Assembly: GCA_044370335.1 (NCBI GenBank)
Contig: JBILVS010000016.1
Span: 1 to 37,475, forward strand
DNA length: 37,475 nucleotides
Direction of reading: 5' to 3'
Origin: REEB509 sp044370335
Lineage (GTDB): Bacteria > Pseudomonadota > Alphaproteobacteria > Caulobacterales > Aquidulcibacteraceae
Shown: piece after piece, positions 21,912 through 29,904 of the stretch
How the letters are laid out: every line of letters starts with the position of its first letter
Numbering within the stretch: position 1 is the stretch's first letter
Program-made: the position numbers and the translations under genes
The notes under the pieces: generated by a model
Seen by the model: only the letters and a program-made list of their open reading frames with translations
Told to the model about the DNA's origin: nothing
The model's database searches: none

Positions 21912-22223
21912 TTGGCGAAGCAGAAAAAGTCATTGGCCGAACGGGGCGCGATGATGCGTCAGGAGGCCCTGGCGATGGGGCTGGCGCTGAAGGACCCGCG
22001 CACCCCTCTCCAGGCGAAAATCGTCGGCGGCGCGGCGCTGGCCTACCTCCTGTCGCCGATCGACCTGATCCCGGATTTCATCCCCCTGGCGGGGCAGCTT
22101 GATGATCTCGTGATCGTCCCGGCGGGGCTGTGGCTCGCCCGGAGGATGATCCCGCCTGTGGTCTTGGAGGAGGCCCGGGCACCGGTTAAAGCGGGAGGCG
22201 CAGGCCCGCCCTTGCGGCCTTGA
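21912..22223 (+). CDS. DUF1232 (YkvA-like) membrane protein
   Basis: A 103-residue protein with the DUF1232 signature: DPRTPLQAKIVGGAALAYLLSPIDLIPDFIP, then GQLDDLVIVPAGLWLARRMIP. The SPID-LIPDFIP-GQLDD core is highly characteristic. TTG at 21912 is the preferred start, with AAAGGA seven bases upstream; the frame is open to 21870. The gene is divergent from the DUF2339-like gene, and the two start regions are about 110 bases apart. Function unknown. Confidence 0.85.
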   Translation: MAKQKKSLAERGAMMRQEALAMGLALKDPRTPLQAKIVGGAALAYLLSPIDLIPDFIPLAGQLDDLVIVPAGLWLARRMIPPVVLEEARAPVKAGGAGPPLRP

Positions 22224-22254
22224 GAGAGACCCTTGAGAGAGACTGGGGAGGCGA

Positions 22255-23253
22255 ATGGCCATGCGGGCGATGGGTTTAGCGGCGATCGCGCTTTTCATCG
22301 CAGCGTGCGCGCCGATGACGCAGACCGCCTTGACCTCCCCAAGCCCGGTGGCGCCGCAGTTCACGGACGACCGCTTCATCAGCTTTGACGGCGCCGCCCT
22401 TGGCCTTATGGCCTGGGCCCCGTCGGCGGAGGAAGAACCCTGGGCGGTGATCGTGGCGTTGCACGGCATGGGGGACTACGCCAACGCTTTCGGGTTGGTG
22501 GGGCCAGCCTTCGCCGACGCGGGCGTCGCCGTTTACGCCTATGACCAGCGCGGCCATGGCCGCTCGCCGCAGCGAGGGCTCTGGGGCGGGCCGACGCTGC
22601 TGACCGAAGACCTGCGCACTGCGGTGCGGCTGGCCCGGGCGGAGCACCCGGGCGCCGTCGTCGCGGTGCTGGGGGAATCCATGGGTGCGGCGGTGGCGAT
22701 GACGGCCTTCAGCGGGCCTTCGCCGCCGGACGCGGATCGGCTGATCGTCTCGGCGCCGGCGGTGTGGGGGTGGTCGAGCTTGCCCCGCGCTTACGCCGCG
22801 ACCCTATGGCTGTCCGCCCATGTCATGCCGGGCCGCGCCGTGACCGCCCCGCGCTTTGTTCAGCGCCGCATTACGCCCACCGACAACCGCGAGGCGCTGA
22901 TCGCGATGAGCCAGGACCCGCTGATGGTGTTCGAGACCCGGATCGATGCGGTCTATGGGCTCGTGTCGCTGATGGAGCGGGCGTCGGACGTAGGGCCGGC
23001 GCTGGAAGCGCCGATGCTGTTTCTCTATGGCGCCCGCGACGACATCATTCCACCTGAAGCAGCTCTGGCTGCGGTGCGCCGTCTGCCGCCGGGGGCGCGC
23101 AGCGCGCTCTATGACGACGGCTATCACCTGTTGCTGCGCGATCGGCAGCGGGAGGTGGTGATCGCCGATATCTTGGCTTTCCTTGCGGATCCGACGGCGG
23201 CCTTGCCGTCACGCGCCGCCCCCGTCACGGCGCTATCGCAAAGGAACCCTTAA
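22255..23253 (+). CDS. Alpha/beta-hydrolase lipoprotein (monoacylglycerol-lipase-like)
   Basis: A 332-residue serine hydrolase anchored as a lipoprotein. The signal is MAMRAMGLAAIALFIAAC with lipidated Cys18. The hydrolase shows LHGMGDY (oxyanion hole), YDQRGHGRSPQRGLW, nucleophile Ser142 in LGESMGAA, the acid in LYGARDDIIPPEA and the histidine in DDGYHLLLRD. The serine-aldehyde YDQRGHG and GESMG pattern is that of the monoacylglycerol lipase/lysophospholipase group. It probably cleaves a lipid ester in the periplasm or outer membrane. ATG 22255 follows GGGAGG; it lies 31 bases after the DUF1232 gene, probably cotranscribed. Confidence 0.9.
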   Translation: MAMRAMGLAAIALFIAACAPMTQTALTSPSPVAPQFTDDRFISFDGAALGLMAWAPSAEEEPWAVIVALHGMGDYANAFGLVGPAFADAGVAVYAYDQRGHGRSPQRGLWGGPTLLTEDLRTAVRLARAEHPGAVVAVLGESMGAAVAMTAFSGPSPPDADRLIVSAPAVWGWSSLPRAYAATLWLSAHVMPGRAVTAPRFVQRRITPTDNREALIAMSQDPLMVFETRIDAVYGLVSLMERASDVGPALEAPMLFLYGARDDIIPPEAALAAVRRLPPGARSALYDDGYHLLLRDRQREVVIADILAFLADPTAALPSRAAPVTALSQRNP

Positions 23254-23310
23254 CGCTCCCTCCGCCATGGTCGCGCCAGTCCAACGGGCGCTGATTCCTG
23301 ACGGCGGGCG

Positions 23311-24243
23311 ATGAAACTGTCCTTGAAGACCCTGATCGATCCTGAAAAGGCCGCCTTGGCGAAGGCCCGCTTCCACGCCTGGTGGGAGGGCGAGACCTTC
23401 GATCCCGTCGCCTTCGCCGCCGCGCGGCAGGGGGCGGACGAGACCGCAAGTCCCGCGACCTTGGCGGAAGAAGCGGAGCCCGAAGCGCCGCCCGCCGAGC
23501 CGCGCCTGACCGCACTACAGATTTTATGGGGCGAGCATCGGCTTATGCCGGGGGAAGCGGCAGACGACCGTCTTCAGCCCGCGCGGCTGGGATTGCCGGC
23601 CACTGGGACGATGGCGATTTTGGGCCCTGGCCTCGCGGGACCCGTCATTGCGGCCGCGGACGCTCACCCTGGCGCGATCCTCGCCTATGAGTGGCGAGAC
23701 GAGGCCTTGCCGCATCTGCAGCACAATCTCTTTGGTCTGAGGGCGCGGGCGCAGGTTGAAAGCCTTGATCTTGATCTCTTTGCCGCGCCCCATGGCGCCT
23801 GGGACGGCGCCTGGAGCCTGGATGAGTTTTCCTATGCGCCGAACCCCTCCCGGCTCGCGGTGCAGATCGCCAAAGGTCTGAAGCCGGGGGCGAGCGTCGT
23901 CGTCGAGTGCTATGTCACGGAAGGGCGGTTCAGCGCCTCCAGCGCGTTCGCCGCCGCCTTCGCCGAACCGCATGTGCCCGAGAGCGGCGCGGTGGAAACC
24001 GTGCTGACCACAGCAGGGCTTGGCCTGGAAGACGCCGAGGACTTGACGGCTGTCCACCTCGCAGCGGCGAAGGAAGGCTTCAAGCGGCTGGAGCAGGCTT
24101 TGAGCCTGGCGGCGAGCCAGGGACTTGAGCCGGGCATGGCGCGCGAAATCGCTTGGGAAGCGGAGAGCTGGGCGCACCGGATGGCCGCGCTGCATGCGGG
24201 AAAGCTCACCCGCAAGCGCTTTGTGTTCCGCAAGCCGGACTAG
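23311..24243 (+). CDS. Methyltransferase-like protein of unknown function
   Basis: A 310-residue soluble protein. The first 65 residues (MKLSLKTLIDPEKAALAKARFHAWWEGETFDP...) are charged and acidic. From about 68 there is a possible class I SAM-binding domain: TMAILGPGLAGPVIAAADAHPG resembles motif I, followed by AYEWRDEALPHLQHN, WDGAWSLDEFSYAPNPSRLAVQIAKGLKPGASVVVECYVTEGRF (like motifs II to III) and VETVLTTAGLGLEDAEDLT. The C-terminus is helical. The domain call rests on pattern only; no catalytic residue or substrate can be named. Its TAG overlaps the stop of the convergent iron ABC transporter gene. Confidence 0.6.
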   Translation: MKLSLKTLIDPEKAALAKARFHAWWEGETFDPVAFAAARQGADETASPATLAEEAEPEAPPAEPRLTALQILWGEHRLMPGEAADDRLQPARLGLPATGTMAILGPGLAGPVIAAADAHPGAILAYEWRDEALPHLQHNLFGLRARAQVESLDLDLFAAPHGAWDGAWSLDEFSYAPNPSRLAVQIAKGLKPGASVVVECYVTEGRFSASSAFAAAFAEPHVPESGAVETVLTTAGLGLEDAEDLTAVHLAAAKEGFKRLEQALSLAASQGLEPGMAREIAWEAESWAHRMAALHAGKLTRKRFVFRKPD

Positions 24244-25262
24244 ACCGGAAACACGTAGCTCCCGCCCGCCGGCGCGGACACCTCGCACCGCGACAAGGCC
24301 GGAGAGGCGGCCGGAATCAGCGCCCGCCAGACCGCGCCTGTGCGTTCGCAGCGCACAAGCACCAGATCCTGCGGCCCTTGGGGGCGGCGTTCCTCCACCA
24401 CAAAGCTTTTGCCTGGCGCCACAACCAGCGCTTCCACCCGCACCACCGCGACCGCTTTGGCGCCGTCGGCGAGGCACGGCGCCGGCGCGGTCAGGAAGGG
24501 CGTCTCAAGCCGGCCGCCCTGCGTCACGCCTTCAAAGGTGTTGACGGGGCCCAAGGCCGCGGCGGCCGACAGCGTCGCGGGCCGCTCGTAAACCGCGCGC
24601 GGCGTGTCCGCCTGGACCAGCCGGCCCCTGGCCATCACCGCCAACTGATCGGCCATGTAGAGGGCCTCGTCCGCGTCGTGGGTGACAAAGACGAAAGCGC
24701 CGGCGGTTTCCTTCGCGATCCGGCGGGTAAGGTCGCGCAGGTCGCTCCGCAACACCGGATCAAGGCCGGAGAACGGCTCATCGAGCAGAAGCGCTGCGGG
24801 TTTCGGCGCAAGCGCACGCGCAAGAGCCACGCGCTGCTGCTCACCGCCGGACAATTCATGCGGAAACGCCTTCACCTTCGCCGAAAGGCCCACCGTCTCA
24901 AGCCACCGGCCGGCGAGGGCGGCGCGGGCCTGTGGGCTCTCCCGCAGCAGGCCAAAGCTGACATTCTGCAGCGCCGTCATATGCGGGAAAAGAGCGAAGT
25001 CTTGAAAGACCAGACCGACGCGCCGCGCTTCCGGCGGTTCGGATTGGCCGCGCCGCGAGACGACGCGGCCTTTCAAGCGGATCACACCTTCGTCGACGGG
25101 CTCAAGGCCGGCGATCAGGCGCAACAGCGTGCTCTTACCGGAGCCCGAGGCGCCGAGCACGGCGAGAACGCCCTGTTCGGGCGCAGCGAGCGTCACATCC
25201 GCAACCGCCGCGATCCCGCCATACCGGCGCGTCACGCCAAGAAGCTCCACGCCCGCCGTCAT
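24240..25262 (-). CDS. fbpC: Ferric iron ABC transporter ATP-binding protein
   Basis: A 340-residue ABC ATPase of the Fbp/Pot type. The N-terminal 235 residues hold Walker A (GASGSGKST), the Q-loop (LVFQDFALFPHM), the signature LSGGEQQRVALARAL, Walker B (ALLLDEPFSGLD) and the H-loop (FVTHDADEALYMADQL). The rest is a regulatory TOBE-like domain ending SYVFPV. It energises import of Fe3+ through the permease gene whose 3' end it overlaps by four bases (ATGA at 25259-25262). The frame is open far upstream, but that part is an Arg/Gly-rich shadow of the permease gene. Confidence 0.92.
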   Translation of the reverse strand: MTAGVELLGVTRRYGGIAAVADVTLAAPEQGVLAVLGASGSGKSTLLRLIAGLEPVDEGVIRLKGRVVSRRGQSEPPEARRVGLVFQDFALFPHMTALQNVSFGLLRESPQARAALAGRWLETVGLSAKVKAFPHELSGGEQQRVALARALAPKPAALLLDEPFSGLDPVLRSDLRDLTRRIAKETAGAFVFVTHDADEALYMADQLAVMARGRLVQADTPRAVYERPATLSAAAALGPVNTFEGVTQGGRLETPFLTAPAPCLADGAKAVAVVRVEALVVAPGKSFVVEERRPQGPQDLVLVRCERTGAVWRALIPAASPALSRCEVSAPAGGSYVFPV

Positions 25263-26881
25263 GCGCCGCTGCCTGCACGCGCGCGCTCGATGCGGGTGGA
25301 GAGCAGGATCACCGGCAAAAGTCCCGCAAGCACGATCAACAACGCCGGCGCCGCGGCTTGCGGCAGCCGCTCGTCGGAGGCGTAGGCATATGCCCGCACG
25401 GCCAGCGTGTCGAAGTTGAAGGGTCGCAGGATCAGCGTCGCGGGCAACTCCTTCAGCGCTTCCACAAAGACGATCAGGGCGGCGGCCAAAACGCTCGGCG
25501 CAGCGATCGGCGCATCGACAGCGAAGAAACGCCGGGCCGGCCCTGCGCCCAAGGTGCGTGCGGCAAAGCCCAGAGAGCGGCTGACGCGGGCAAGTCCTGC
25601 TTCCATCGGCTGCGCGCCGGGAGCGGCGAAGCGGGCGGCATAGGTCCAAAGGAGGGCCGTGATCGCCGTAGCGCCCGTGAGCCCACCCACAAGCCCCGCT
25701 TCCCGCGCCGCTGCGAAGGCCGCCAGAGCGCCCAAAGCGATCACCGCGCCCGGGGCCGCGTAGCCCATGCCGGCGGCGAAAAGACCGGCCTGGCCGAATC
25801 GCGCCGCCAGCGGGTTCGACTGCCGGGCGGCGGCGGCGAGAAGTGCCGCGAGCGGCAGCGTCACAAGCGCTGCCCCGCCGGCCAAAATCAGCGCGTTCAT
25901 CAGCGGTTCGGCCAGCAGAGGCAGATCGCTCAGGGGGCGCAACGCCGCAAGCCGGATCAGCCAACCCAACGGCGCGATCACCGCCAACAGCAGCAGGCTG
26001 CCGCAGAACACAAAGGCCAGGGCCGCGGCGATCGGCGTGAGGCGATAGCGCGGCAGCGGCCGCCAGCGGGCCGAGCCGCCCGCGAAGCCGCGGCGACCGC
26101 GCAGCACCCGCTCTAGCGCCATAAGCGCCACGGCCGCGGTGAGCAGAAGCGAAGCCAGCTGCAAAGCGGCCTGAGGCTCCGCCCGGGAGAACCAGGCGCG
26201 AAACACCTCCGTCGTCAGGGTGGAGGCCCCGAGATATTGCGCCACGCCGAAATCGGCGAGGATCTCCATCACCGCCAACGCCGCCCCCGCCGCCACCCCG
26301 GGCCAGGCGAGAGGGGCTGCCACCTTCACCGCCATGGCGAGCGGCGAAGCGCCGAGGCTGCGCGCGGCTTCGAGCGCACAGACCGACTGGCTCGCGAAGG
26401 CCGCTCGCGCGGCGAGATAGACATAAGGATAAAAGGCCAAGGCATAGATGAAGGCTGCGCCCCAAAATCCGCTGACGGCGAAGGGGAGGGGGCCGCCTGC
26501 CCAGGTCAAGGCGGCATAGGCGTAGGCCAGCACATAGCCCGGCGCCGCCAAGGGCAGGATCAGCGCCCAGGAGAACAGGCTCCGCCCAGGGAACGCGCAC
26601 ATCGCCACAAGCCAGGCGCTGACGACGCCCAAGACCGTCGCGGCGCCGCCGCCGACGAGGGCGAGGCCCAAAGACCCCCTCACGCTCTCCCAGAAAAACG
26701 TCGGGACGGGCGCATCGCCTGCGGCCATCGCGCCGGCGATCACCAACAGGGCCGGGGCGGCGCACACGACCCCCGCGAGCGCCCCCAAAACGGCAAGACC
26801 CGGAAACGACCAGAGCCCACGCTCGGGCTGAGCCGGGGTCGCGGGCGCCGTCAACGGAGGCTGAAGGTCAGTTACGGCCAT
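25259..26881 (-). CDS. fbpB: Ferric iron ABC transporter permease (fused two-domain type)
   Basis: A 540-residue inner-membrane permease with two copies of the binding-protein-dependent transport domain, about 12 helices in all, the usual FbpB layout. The coupling (EAA) loops read EAARSLGASPLAMAVKVAAPLAWPG in the first half and RVSRSLGFAARTLGAGPARRFFAVDAP in the second. ADFGVAQYLGASTLTTEVFRAWF and VEALKELPATLILRPFNFDTLAVRAYAYASDERLPQAA are typical for iron(III) permeases. It overlaps the substrate-binding protein gene by 10 bases and the ATPase gene by four. Confidence 0.92.
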   Translation of the reverse strand: MAVTDLQPPLTAPATPAQPERGLWSFPGLAVLGALAGVVCAAPALLVIAGAMAAGDAPVPTFFWESVRGSLGLALVGGGAATVLGVVSAWLVAMCAFPGRSLFSWALILPLAAPGYVLAYAYAALTWAGGPLPFAVSGFWGAAFIYALAFYPYVYLAARAAFASQSVCALEAARSLGASPLAMAVKVAAPLAWPGVAAGAALAVMEILADFGVAQYLGASTLTTEVFRAWFSRAEPQAALQLASLLLTAAVALMALERVLRGRRGFAGGSARWRPLPRYRLTPIAAALAFVFCGSLLLLAVIAPLGWLIRLAALRPLSDLPLLAEPLMNALILAGGAALVTLPLAALLAAAARQSNPLAARFGQAGLFAAGMGYAAPGAVIALGALAAFAAAREAGLVGGLTGATAITALLWTYAARFAAPGAQPMEAGLARVSRSLGFAARTLGAGPARRFFAVDAPIAAPSVLAAALIVFVEALKELPATLILRPFNFDTLAVRAYAYASDERLPQAAAPALLIVLAGLLPVILLSTRIERARAGSGA

Positions 26882-27954
26882 CCCGCGGCTTCATAGAGGC
26901 GCGCGGCGTCCGCCTGATGCTGCCCCAAGGCGGAAAGCGGGGTCTGCTCTTCCCGCAAGGGGCCGATGGCGGCGAGGGCATCGGGGACCGGCGCGTCGGC
27001 GCGGACGGGGAATTCCTCGTTGAGCTCCGCAAGCAGGCTCTGCGCTTCCGTGCTCACCAGGAACTCCAGAAGCGCCTGGGCTTCCGCGGGGTGAGGCGCA
27101 TTGGCCGCGACGCCCGCGCCCGAAATGTTGACGTGCGTCCCTGGTTGGTCCGCTCCCTGGTCGGGGAAGACCATGCCGATGAGGGTGGCGGCTTCCCGCT
27201 CGGCAGGATCGTCGGAGCGCTGCATGCGCAGGAGATAGTAGTGATTCACGATGGCGACGTCGCACTCGCCCGCCGCGATGGCCTTCAGCTGATCGGTATC
27301 GCCGCCGCGGGGCGGGCGCGCGAAGTTCGCCACGATCCCTCGCGCCCAGGCCAGCGAGGCGTCGGGGCCGTCGCGGGCGATGCGGGCGGCTAGCATCGAC
27401 AGGTTGTAGGTGTTGGTGGAAGACCGCGCGCAGACGCGACCCCGGAAGACAGCGCCGGTCAAGGCGTTCATGCTTGCGATGGTTGCGGGGTCAACCTCGC
27501 CCAGACGATAGGCGATCACACGGGCGCGCCGGGAAAAGCCGTACCAGCGGCCTTGTTCATCGCGATATCGGGGGCCGACGGCCTCCTCCAAAGCATTGGA
27601 GTTCACAGGGGAGAGCAGGCCCGCCTCCTGCAGCCGATAAAGATTGCCCGCGTCGACGGTGACAACGAGATCGGCGGGGGACTGCTCACCCTCGGCCTGC
27701 AGCAGTTCAAGCAGCTCTTCCCCGCGTTTCTCCTGGGTCCGGACCTCAATGCCCGTGCGCAAGGTGAACAGCGCATAGAGCTCCCGATCGGCGTCATAGT
27801 GGCGGGAGGTGTAAACATTGACGACGCGGGTCGCGTCTTCCGCGTCGCCTCCTGGAGCGGCGCCGCAGGCGGTGAGGAGGAGCGCGCAGGCGCCCAGCAG
27901 GAGCGCAGCCATACTGCGCGGGCGCTGTTGCGCCGCCGAGAAGTGGTGATCCAT
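26872..27954 (-). CDS. fbpA: Ferric iron-binding lipoprotein of the Fbp importer
   Basis: A periplasmic substrate-binding protein of 360 residues from ATG 27954 (other starts 27990 and 27912). A lipoprotein signal ends LLLTACG. The body matches FbpA: VVNVYTSRHYDADRELYALFTLRTGIEV, EKRGEELLELLQAEG, DLVVTVDAGNLYRLQEAGLL, WYGFSRRARVIAYR, NTYNLSMLAARI, and the paired tyrosines of CDVAIVNHYYLLRM that bind Fe3+. The start region has no clear ribosome binding site. ATG 27954 follows GGCGG and keeps a basic region ahead of the hydrophobic core. It is the first gene of the leftward fbpABC operon. A weak Fur-like imperfect palindrome at 27974-27990 lies upstream. Confidence 0.92.
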   Translation of the reverse strand: MDHHFSAAQQRPRSMAALLLGACALLLTACGAAPGGDAEDATRVVNVYTSRHYDADRELYALFTLRTGIEVRTQEKRGEELLELLQAEGEQSPADLVVTVDAGNLYRLQEAGLLSPVNSNALEEAVGPRYRDEQGRWYGFSRRARVIAYRLGEVDPATIASMNALTGAVFRGRVCARSSTNTYNLSMLAARIARDGPDASLAWARGIVANFARPPRGGDTDQLKAIAAGECDVAIVNHYYLLRMQRSDDPAEREAATLIGMVFPDQGADQPGTHVNISGAGVAANAPHPAEAQALLEFLVSTEAQSLLAELNEEFPVRADAPVPDALAAIGPLREEQTPLSALGQHQADAARLYEAAGWP

Positions 27955-28016
27955 CCGCCGTATTCGCCGTTTTCTGAGAACCATTCGCAAGTGGGCGGGT
28001 TGTCGCGCGACAGGCG

Positions 28017-28082
28017 CGCCCCGTCAAGCGGGGTGGCTGCGCGAGGCGCCGCTTCGCGCCGCGTCCTGCGCTTGACGGGGCG
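28017..28082. repeat. Nested palindrome between the iron importer and tRNA-Val
   Basis: CGCCCCGTCAAGCG (28017-28030) and its exact reverse complement (28069-28082) enclose a second inverted repeat, GCGCGAGGCG (28039-28048) with CGCTTCGCGC (28050-28059), one G-T mismatch. The whole can fold as a long two-part hairpin or cruciform. There is no T-run. It lies between the divergent fbpA and tRNA-Val starts, so it is not at a gene end. Confidence 0.75.
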
Positions 28083-28115
28083 ACCGCGGCGCGCCTAAAC
28101 GAAAGGCCCTGGTAC

Positions 28116-28190
28116 GGGCGCGTAGCTCAGCGGGAGAGCACCTGCTTCACACGCAGGGGGTCACAGGTTCAATCCCTGTCGCGCCCACCA
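28116..28190 (+). tRNA. tRNA-Val (anticodon CAC)
   Basis: A complete 75-base cloverleaf with encoded CCA. The acceptor stem GGGCGCG pairs with CGCGCCC. The D arm is GCTCAGCGGGAGAGC. The anticodon stem CCTGC/GCAGG encloses TTCACAC with anticodon CAC, which reads GUG. The T arm is ACAGGTTCAATCCCTGT. Accessory DNA begins after its 3' end, so it may be an integration site, though no second copy of the 3' end is seen in the window. Confidence 0.96.
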
Positions 28191-28238
28191 GTATTTCCAA
28201 GGACTTGAGAGTTTTAAGAAAGCCCGAGAAAATAGCCG

Positions 28239-28281
28239 TGCCCCGCCAGTGCCCCATTTGTGCGCCGGTGCTGGTGGGGCA
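28239..28281. repeat. Imperfect inverted repeat downstream of tRNA-Val
   Basis: TGCCCCGCCAGTGCC (28239-28253) faces GGTGCTGGTGGGGCA (28267-28281), 12 of 15 positions complementary across a 13-base loop. It could act as a processing or termination hairpin for the tRNA transcript, although no T-run follows, or as part of an element border. Confidence 0.45.
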
Positions 28282-28323
28282 TGGCCTGGATAGGCCGGGA
28301 TTGTTGGGGACGGTACGCAGCGG

Positions 28324-28341
28324 TTTCGATTTTTTCGATTT
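28324..28341 (+). promoter_or_regulatory. Tandem 9-bp repeat upstream of the antitoxin gene, putative operator
   Basis: TTTCGATTT occurs twice back to back, ending 16 bases before the ATG at 28358. It is AT-rich within GC-rich DNA and sits where a promoter and its operator are expected. Many antitoxins repress their own operon, so binding by the HTH antitoxin is a reasonable inference. Confidence 0.5.
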
Positions 28342-28357
28342 GTGTTAAAGTGCGCCC

Positions 28358-28774
28358 ATGAGCAAAAGCGCGACCCTTATTCCACCTGGCGCAGAGGCTG
28401 ATGCAGCGCAGGCACGCCGGGCGCTTGCAGCGCTGCGGGAGGGCCGGCCTTTGATCGGCGACGCTGCGGCGCCACCAGCGGCGGCGGCGGCAATCGAGCA
28501 GGTGCTGGAGTCCATGGCGACGGGCGGTGGTGCTGCCGTTATGCCGTTGGACGCGGAGCTAACAACCCAGCAAGTCGCGGACATACTGGGTGTTTCCCGT
28601 CCGACCCTCATAAAGTTCCTTGAGGACGGCACGCTTCCGTTCCGAACAATCGGCGTGCATCGCCGAATCAAGGCGGTCGATGTGTTTGCCTATTTGGATT
28701 CGGAGCAGAAACGCCAAGATGCGGCCCTTAATGAACTCGTCGCGCTAAACCAAGCGGCGGGATTCTACGATTAA
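28358..28774 (+). CDS. HTH antitoxin of a PIN-domain toxin-antitoxin pair
   Basis: A 138-residue protein. The first 60 residues are an Ala-rich, charged region (AEADAAQARRALAALREGRPLIGD) followed by AIEQVLESMA. Residues 66-114 form an excisionase-type HTH: LTTQQVADILGVSRPTLIKFLEDGTLPFRTIGVHRRIKAVDVFAYLD. The C-terminus (ALNELVALNQAAGFYD) may contact the toxin. It is followed after three bases by a PIN-domain gene. This pairing of an HTH_17 protein with a PIN protein is a recurring toxin-antitoxin arrangement. The ribosome binding site is weak. Confidence 0.85.
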   Translation: MSKSATLIPPGAEADAAQARRALAALREGRPLIGDAAAPPAAAAAIEQVLESMATGGGAAVMPLDAELTTQQVADILGVSRPTLIKFLEDGTLPFRTIGVHRRIKAVDVFAYLDSEQKRQDAALNELVALNQAAGFYD

Positions 28775-28777
28775 GGC

Positions 28778-29338
28778 ATGCCCGAACGGTTCATTCTGGA
28801 CGCCAACGTCCTCTACTCCGCCCGGCTTCGTGATCTATTCCTCCAGCTTCGCCGTGATCGCGTCGCCCTTGTCTACTGGACCGATCGGATCGAAGAGGAG
28901 TGGACTACTGCGTTGGTTGCTAATCGGCCCGAATTGCAAGATGCAGTCGAACGGACCGCGGAAGCCATCCGGTCGGCGTTTCCATCGGGATACATAGCTC
29001 AAGAGCTCATCGATCCCGTCGCGTTCGGCCTGCCGGATCCGAAGGACGAGCACGTCGCGCAAGCCGCACTTACGGTGAGCGGTCACATCGTCACCCTTAA
29101 CACGTCAGATTTTCCGGCCCGGCTCTTTGCTCCTCATGCTCTCGAGGCCGTGACGCCGGATGTGGCCTTGCTCAAGATGGTGGAAGCCGACCCAGAGGGC
29201 GTTTTGAGCGCGGTCCGAACCATTTGCAGCCGCCTTCGCAATCCACCTGTTTCCATGGCGGCTTATCTTGAGGGCCTGGCCGCCGCCGGCTGCCCAGAAT
29301 TCGGGGCACGGGTTCGCGTCCTGGTCCAAGCTGGTTGA
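28778..29338 (+). CDS. PIN-domain ribonuclease toxin
   Basis: A 186-residue protein with a PIN fold, a Mg2+-dependent RNase family that includes VapC toxins. Acidic residues expected at the active site are visible: D8 in FILDANVLYSARLRDL, E39-E41 in RIEEEW, D87/D90 in LPDPKDEHVAQAALTVSGHIVTLNTSDF and D111. About 70 further C-terminal residues (ALEAVTPDVALLKMVEAD... ARVRVLVQ) extend beyond the short VapC type. It starts three bases after the HTH antitoxin gene. RNA target unknown. Confidence 0.88.
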   Translation: MPERFILDANVLYSARLRDLFLQLRRDRVALVYWTDRIEEEWTTALVANRPELQDAVERTAEAIRSAFPSGYIAQELIDPVAFGLPDPKDEHVAQAALTVSGHIVTLNTSDFPARLFAPHALEAVTPDVALLKMVEADPEGVLSAVRTICSRLRNPPVSMAAYLEGLAAAGCPEFGARVRVLVQAG

Positions 29339-29344
29339 GCGGGA

Positions 29345-29624
29345 TTAGAACAGTCTCTGCTGGCCTTCGGGTGTGGCGGCGGGTCGGACTGCCCGTTTCC
29401 GCTTTGGAGTGATCTTGTTCGGTTTGGTTGACGTCTTGCAGACCTTGGCCGGGATCACCTTCGACTTGAGCGCCCGCGCCGCGAGCGTGCTCGTGGCTCT
29501 TCGGGTCTCGATGAAAGCCAGGACATCGCCATAGCGGTAGCGGACGGCCTTGCCGATCTTGAAAAAGGCGAGGCTCGGCATCGTGGCGGATGATTGCAGC
29601 AGATCCGCTTGGGACCTGCACGCC
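29345..29624 (-). pseudogene. Truncated HTH (excisionase-like) gene remnant
   Basis: On the minus strand a frame reads SLAFFKIGKAVRYRYGDVLAFIETRRATSTLAARALKSK followed by a basic tail ending GQQRLF. The FFKIGKAVRYR-DV-AFIE block is the wing and last helix of an HTH_17 DNA-binding domain. The preceding helix-turn-helix is missing or shortened, since the sequence before it runs into the crotonase remnant. An ATG at 29581 could still produce a 78-residue basic peptide, but without a full DNA-binding motif. I treat it as a broken regulator of a mobile element. Confidence 0.55.
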
Positions 29625-29850
29625 GACTTTGGCTTGTTACAGTCCCAACTTGGCGCGCGGATTGTCCACAGCGATGCGATAGTTGCAGCACAACGCCGCG
29701 ACCCGCCCGCCACCCATCGCGCGGCATGGCATCGCGGCGATCACCGGCGCGCGCTGCGAGTGAATGGCTGCGGACATGGTCGTGATCGCGCACACACACG
29801 CCGTTCAGCCCGGCTGTTACAAATGGGCGAACGCTTTCATGTCAACTCCG
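29594..29850 (-). pseudogene. Remnant of a FadB/FadJ-type crotonase domain
   Basis: From 29777 the minus strand encodes APVIAAMPCRAMGGGRVAAL and then CCNYRIAVDNPRAKLGL. This is the oxyanion-hole region of FadB/FadJ-like enoyl-CoA hydratases, where the usual form is PVVAA-GxALGGGLE-ALACHYRIAV-P-AKLGLPE. A stop (TAA 29637-29639) stands where PE should be. The same frame then goes on QAKVGVQVPSGSA, matching the next motif AKVGLLPGxGGT. Upstream, VDMKAF resembles the GADLKAF motif, with two further stops between. It is a degraded fragment of about 85 codons, far from any intact fad gene of that type. Confidence 0.65.
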
Positions 29851-29904
29851 GCGGTGAGCGTATCCCCCCGCCGACGGAGACGGCAGGCGCACCGTCCAAA
29901 CGCT

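Noticed and set aside
24240..26765. An 841-residue open frame on the minus strand suggesting a fusion of fbpC with a long N-terminal domain.
   Set aside because: The upstream part is an Arg/Gly-rich shadow of the permease gene, and the ABC protein has its own ATG at 25262 with the usual four-base overlap.
27974..27990. Imperfect palindrome CTGAGAACCATTCGCAA before fbpA as a Fur box.
   Set aside because: Only five of eight positions pair and the match to known iron boxes is weak; kept as a remark, not as a feature.
29817..29845. A TTGACA-17-TTGTAA promoter-like pair on the minus strand.
   Set aside because: The -35 falls in the GTTGACATG codons of the crotonase remnant (VDM), and only gene remnants lie downstream.
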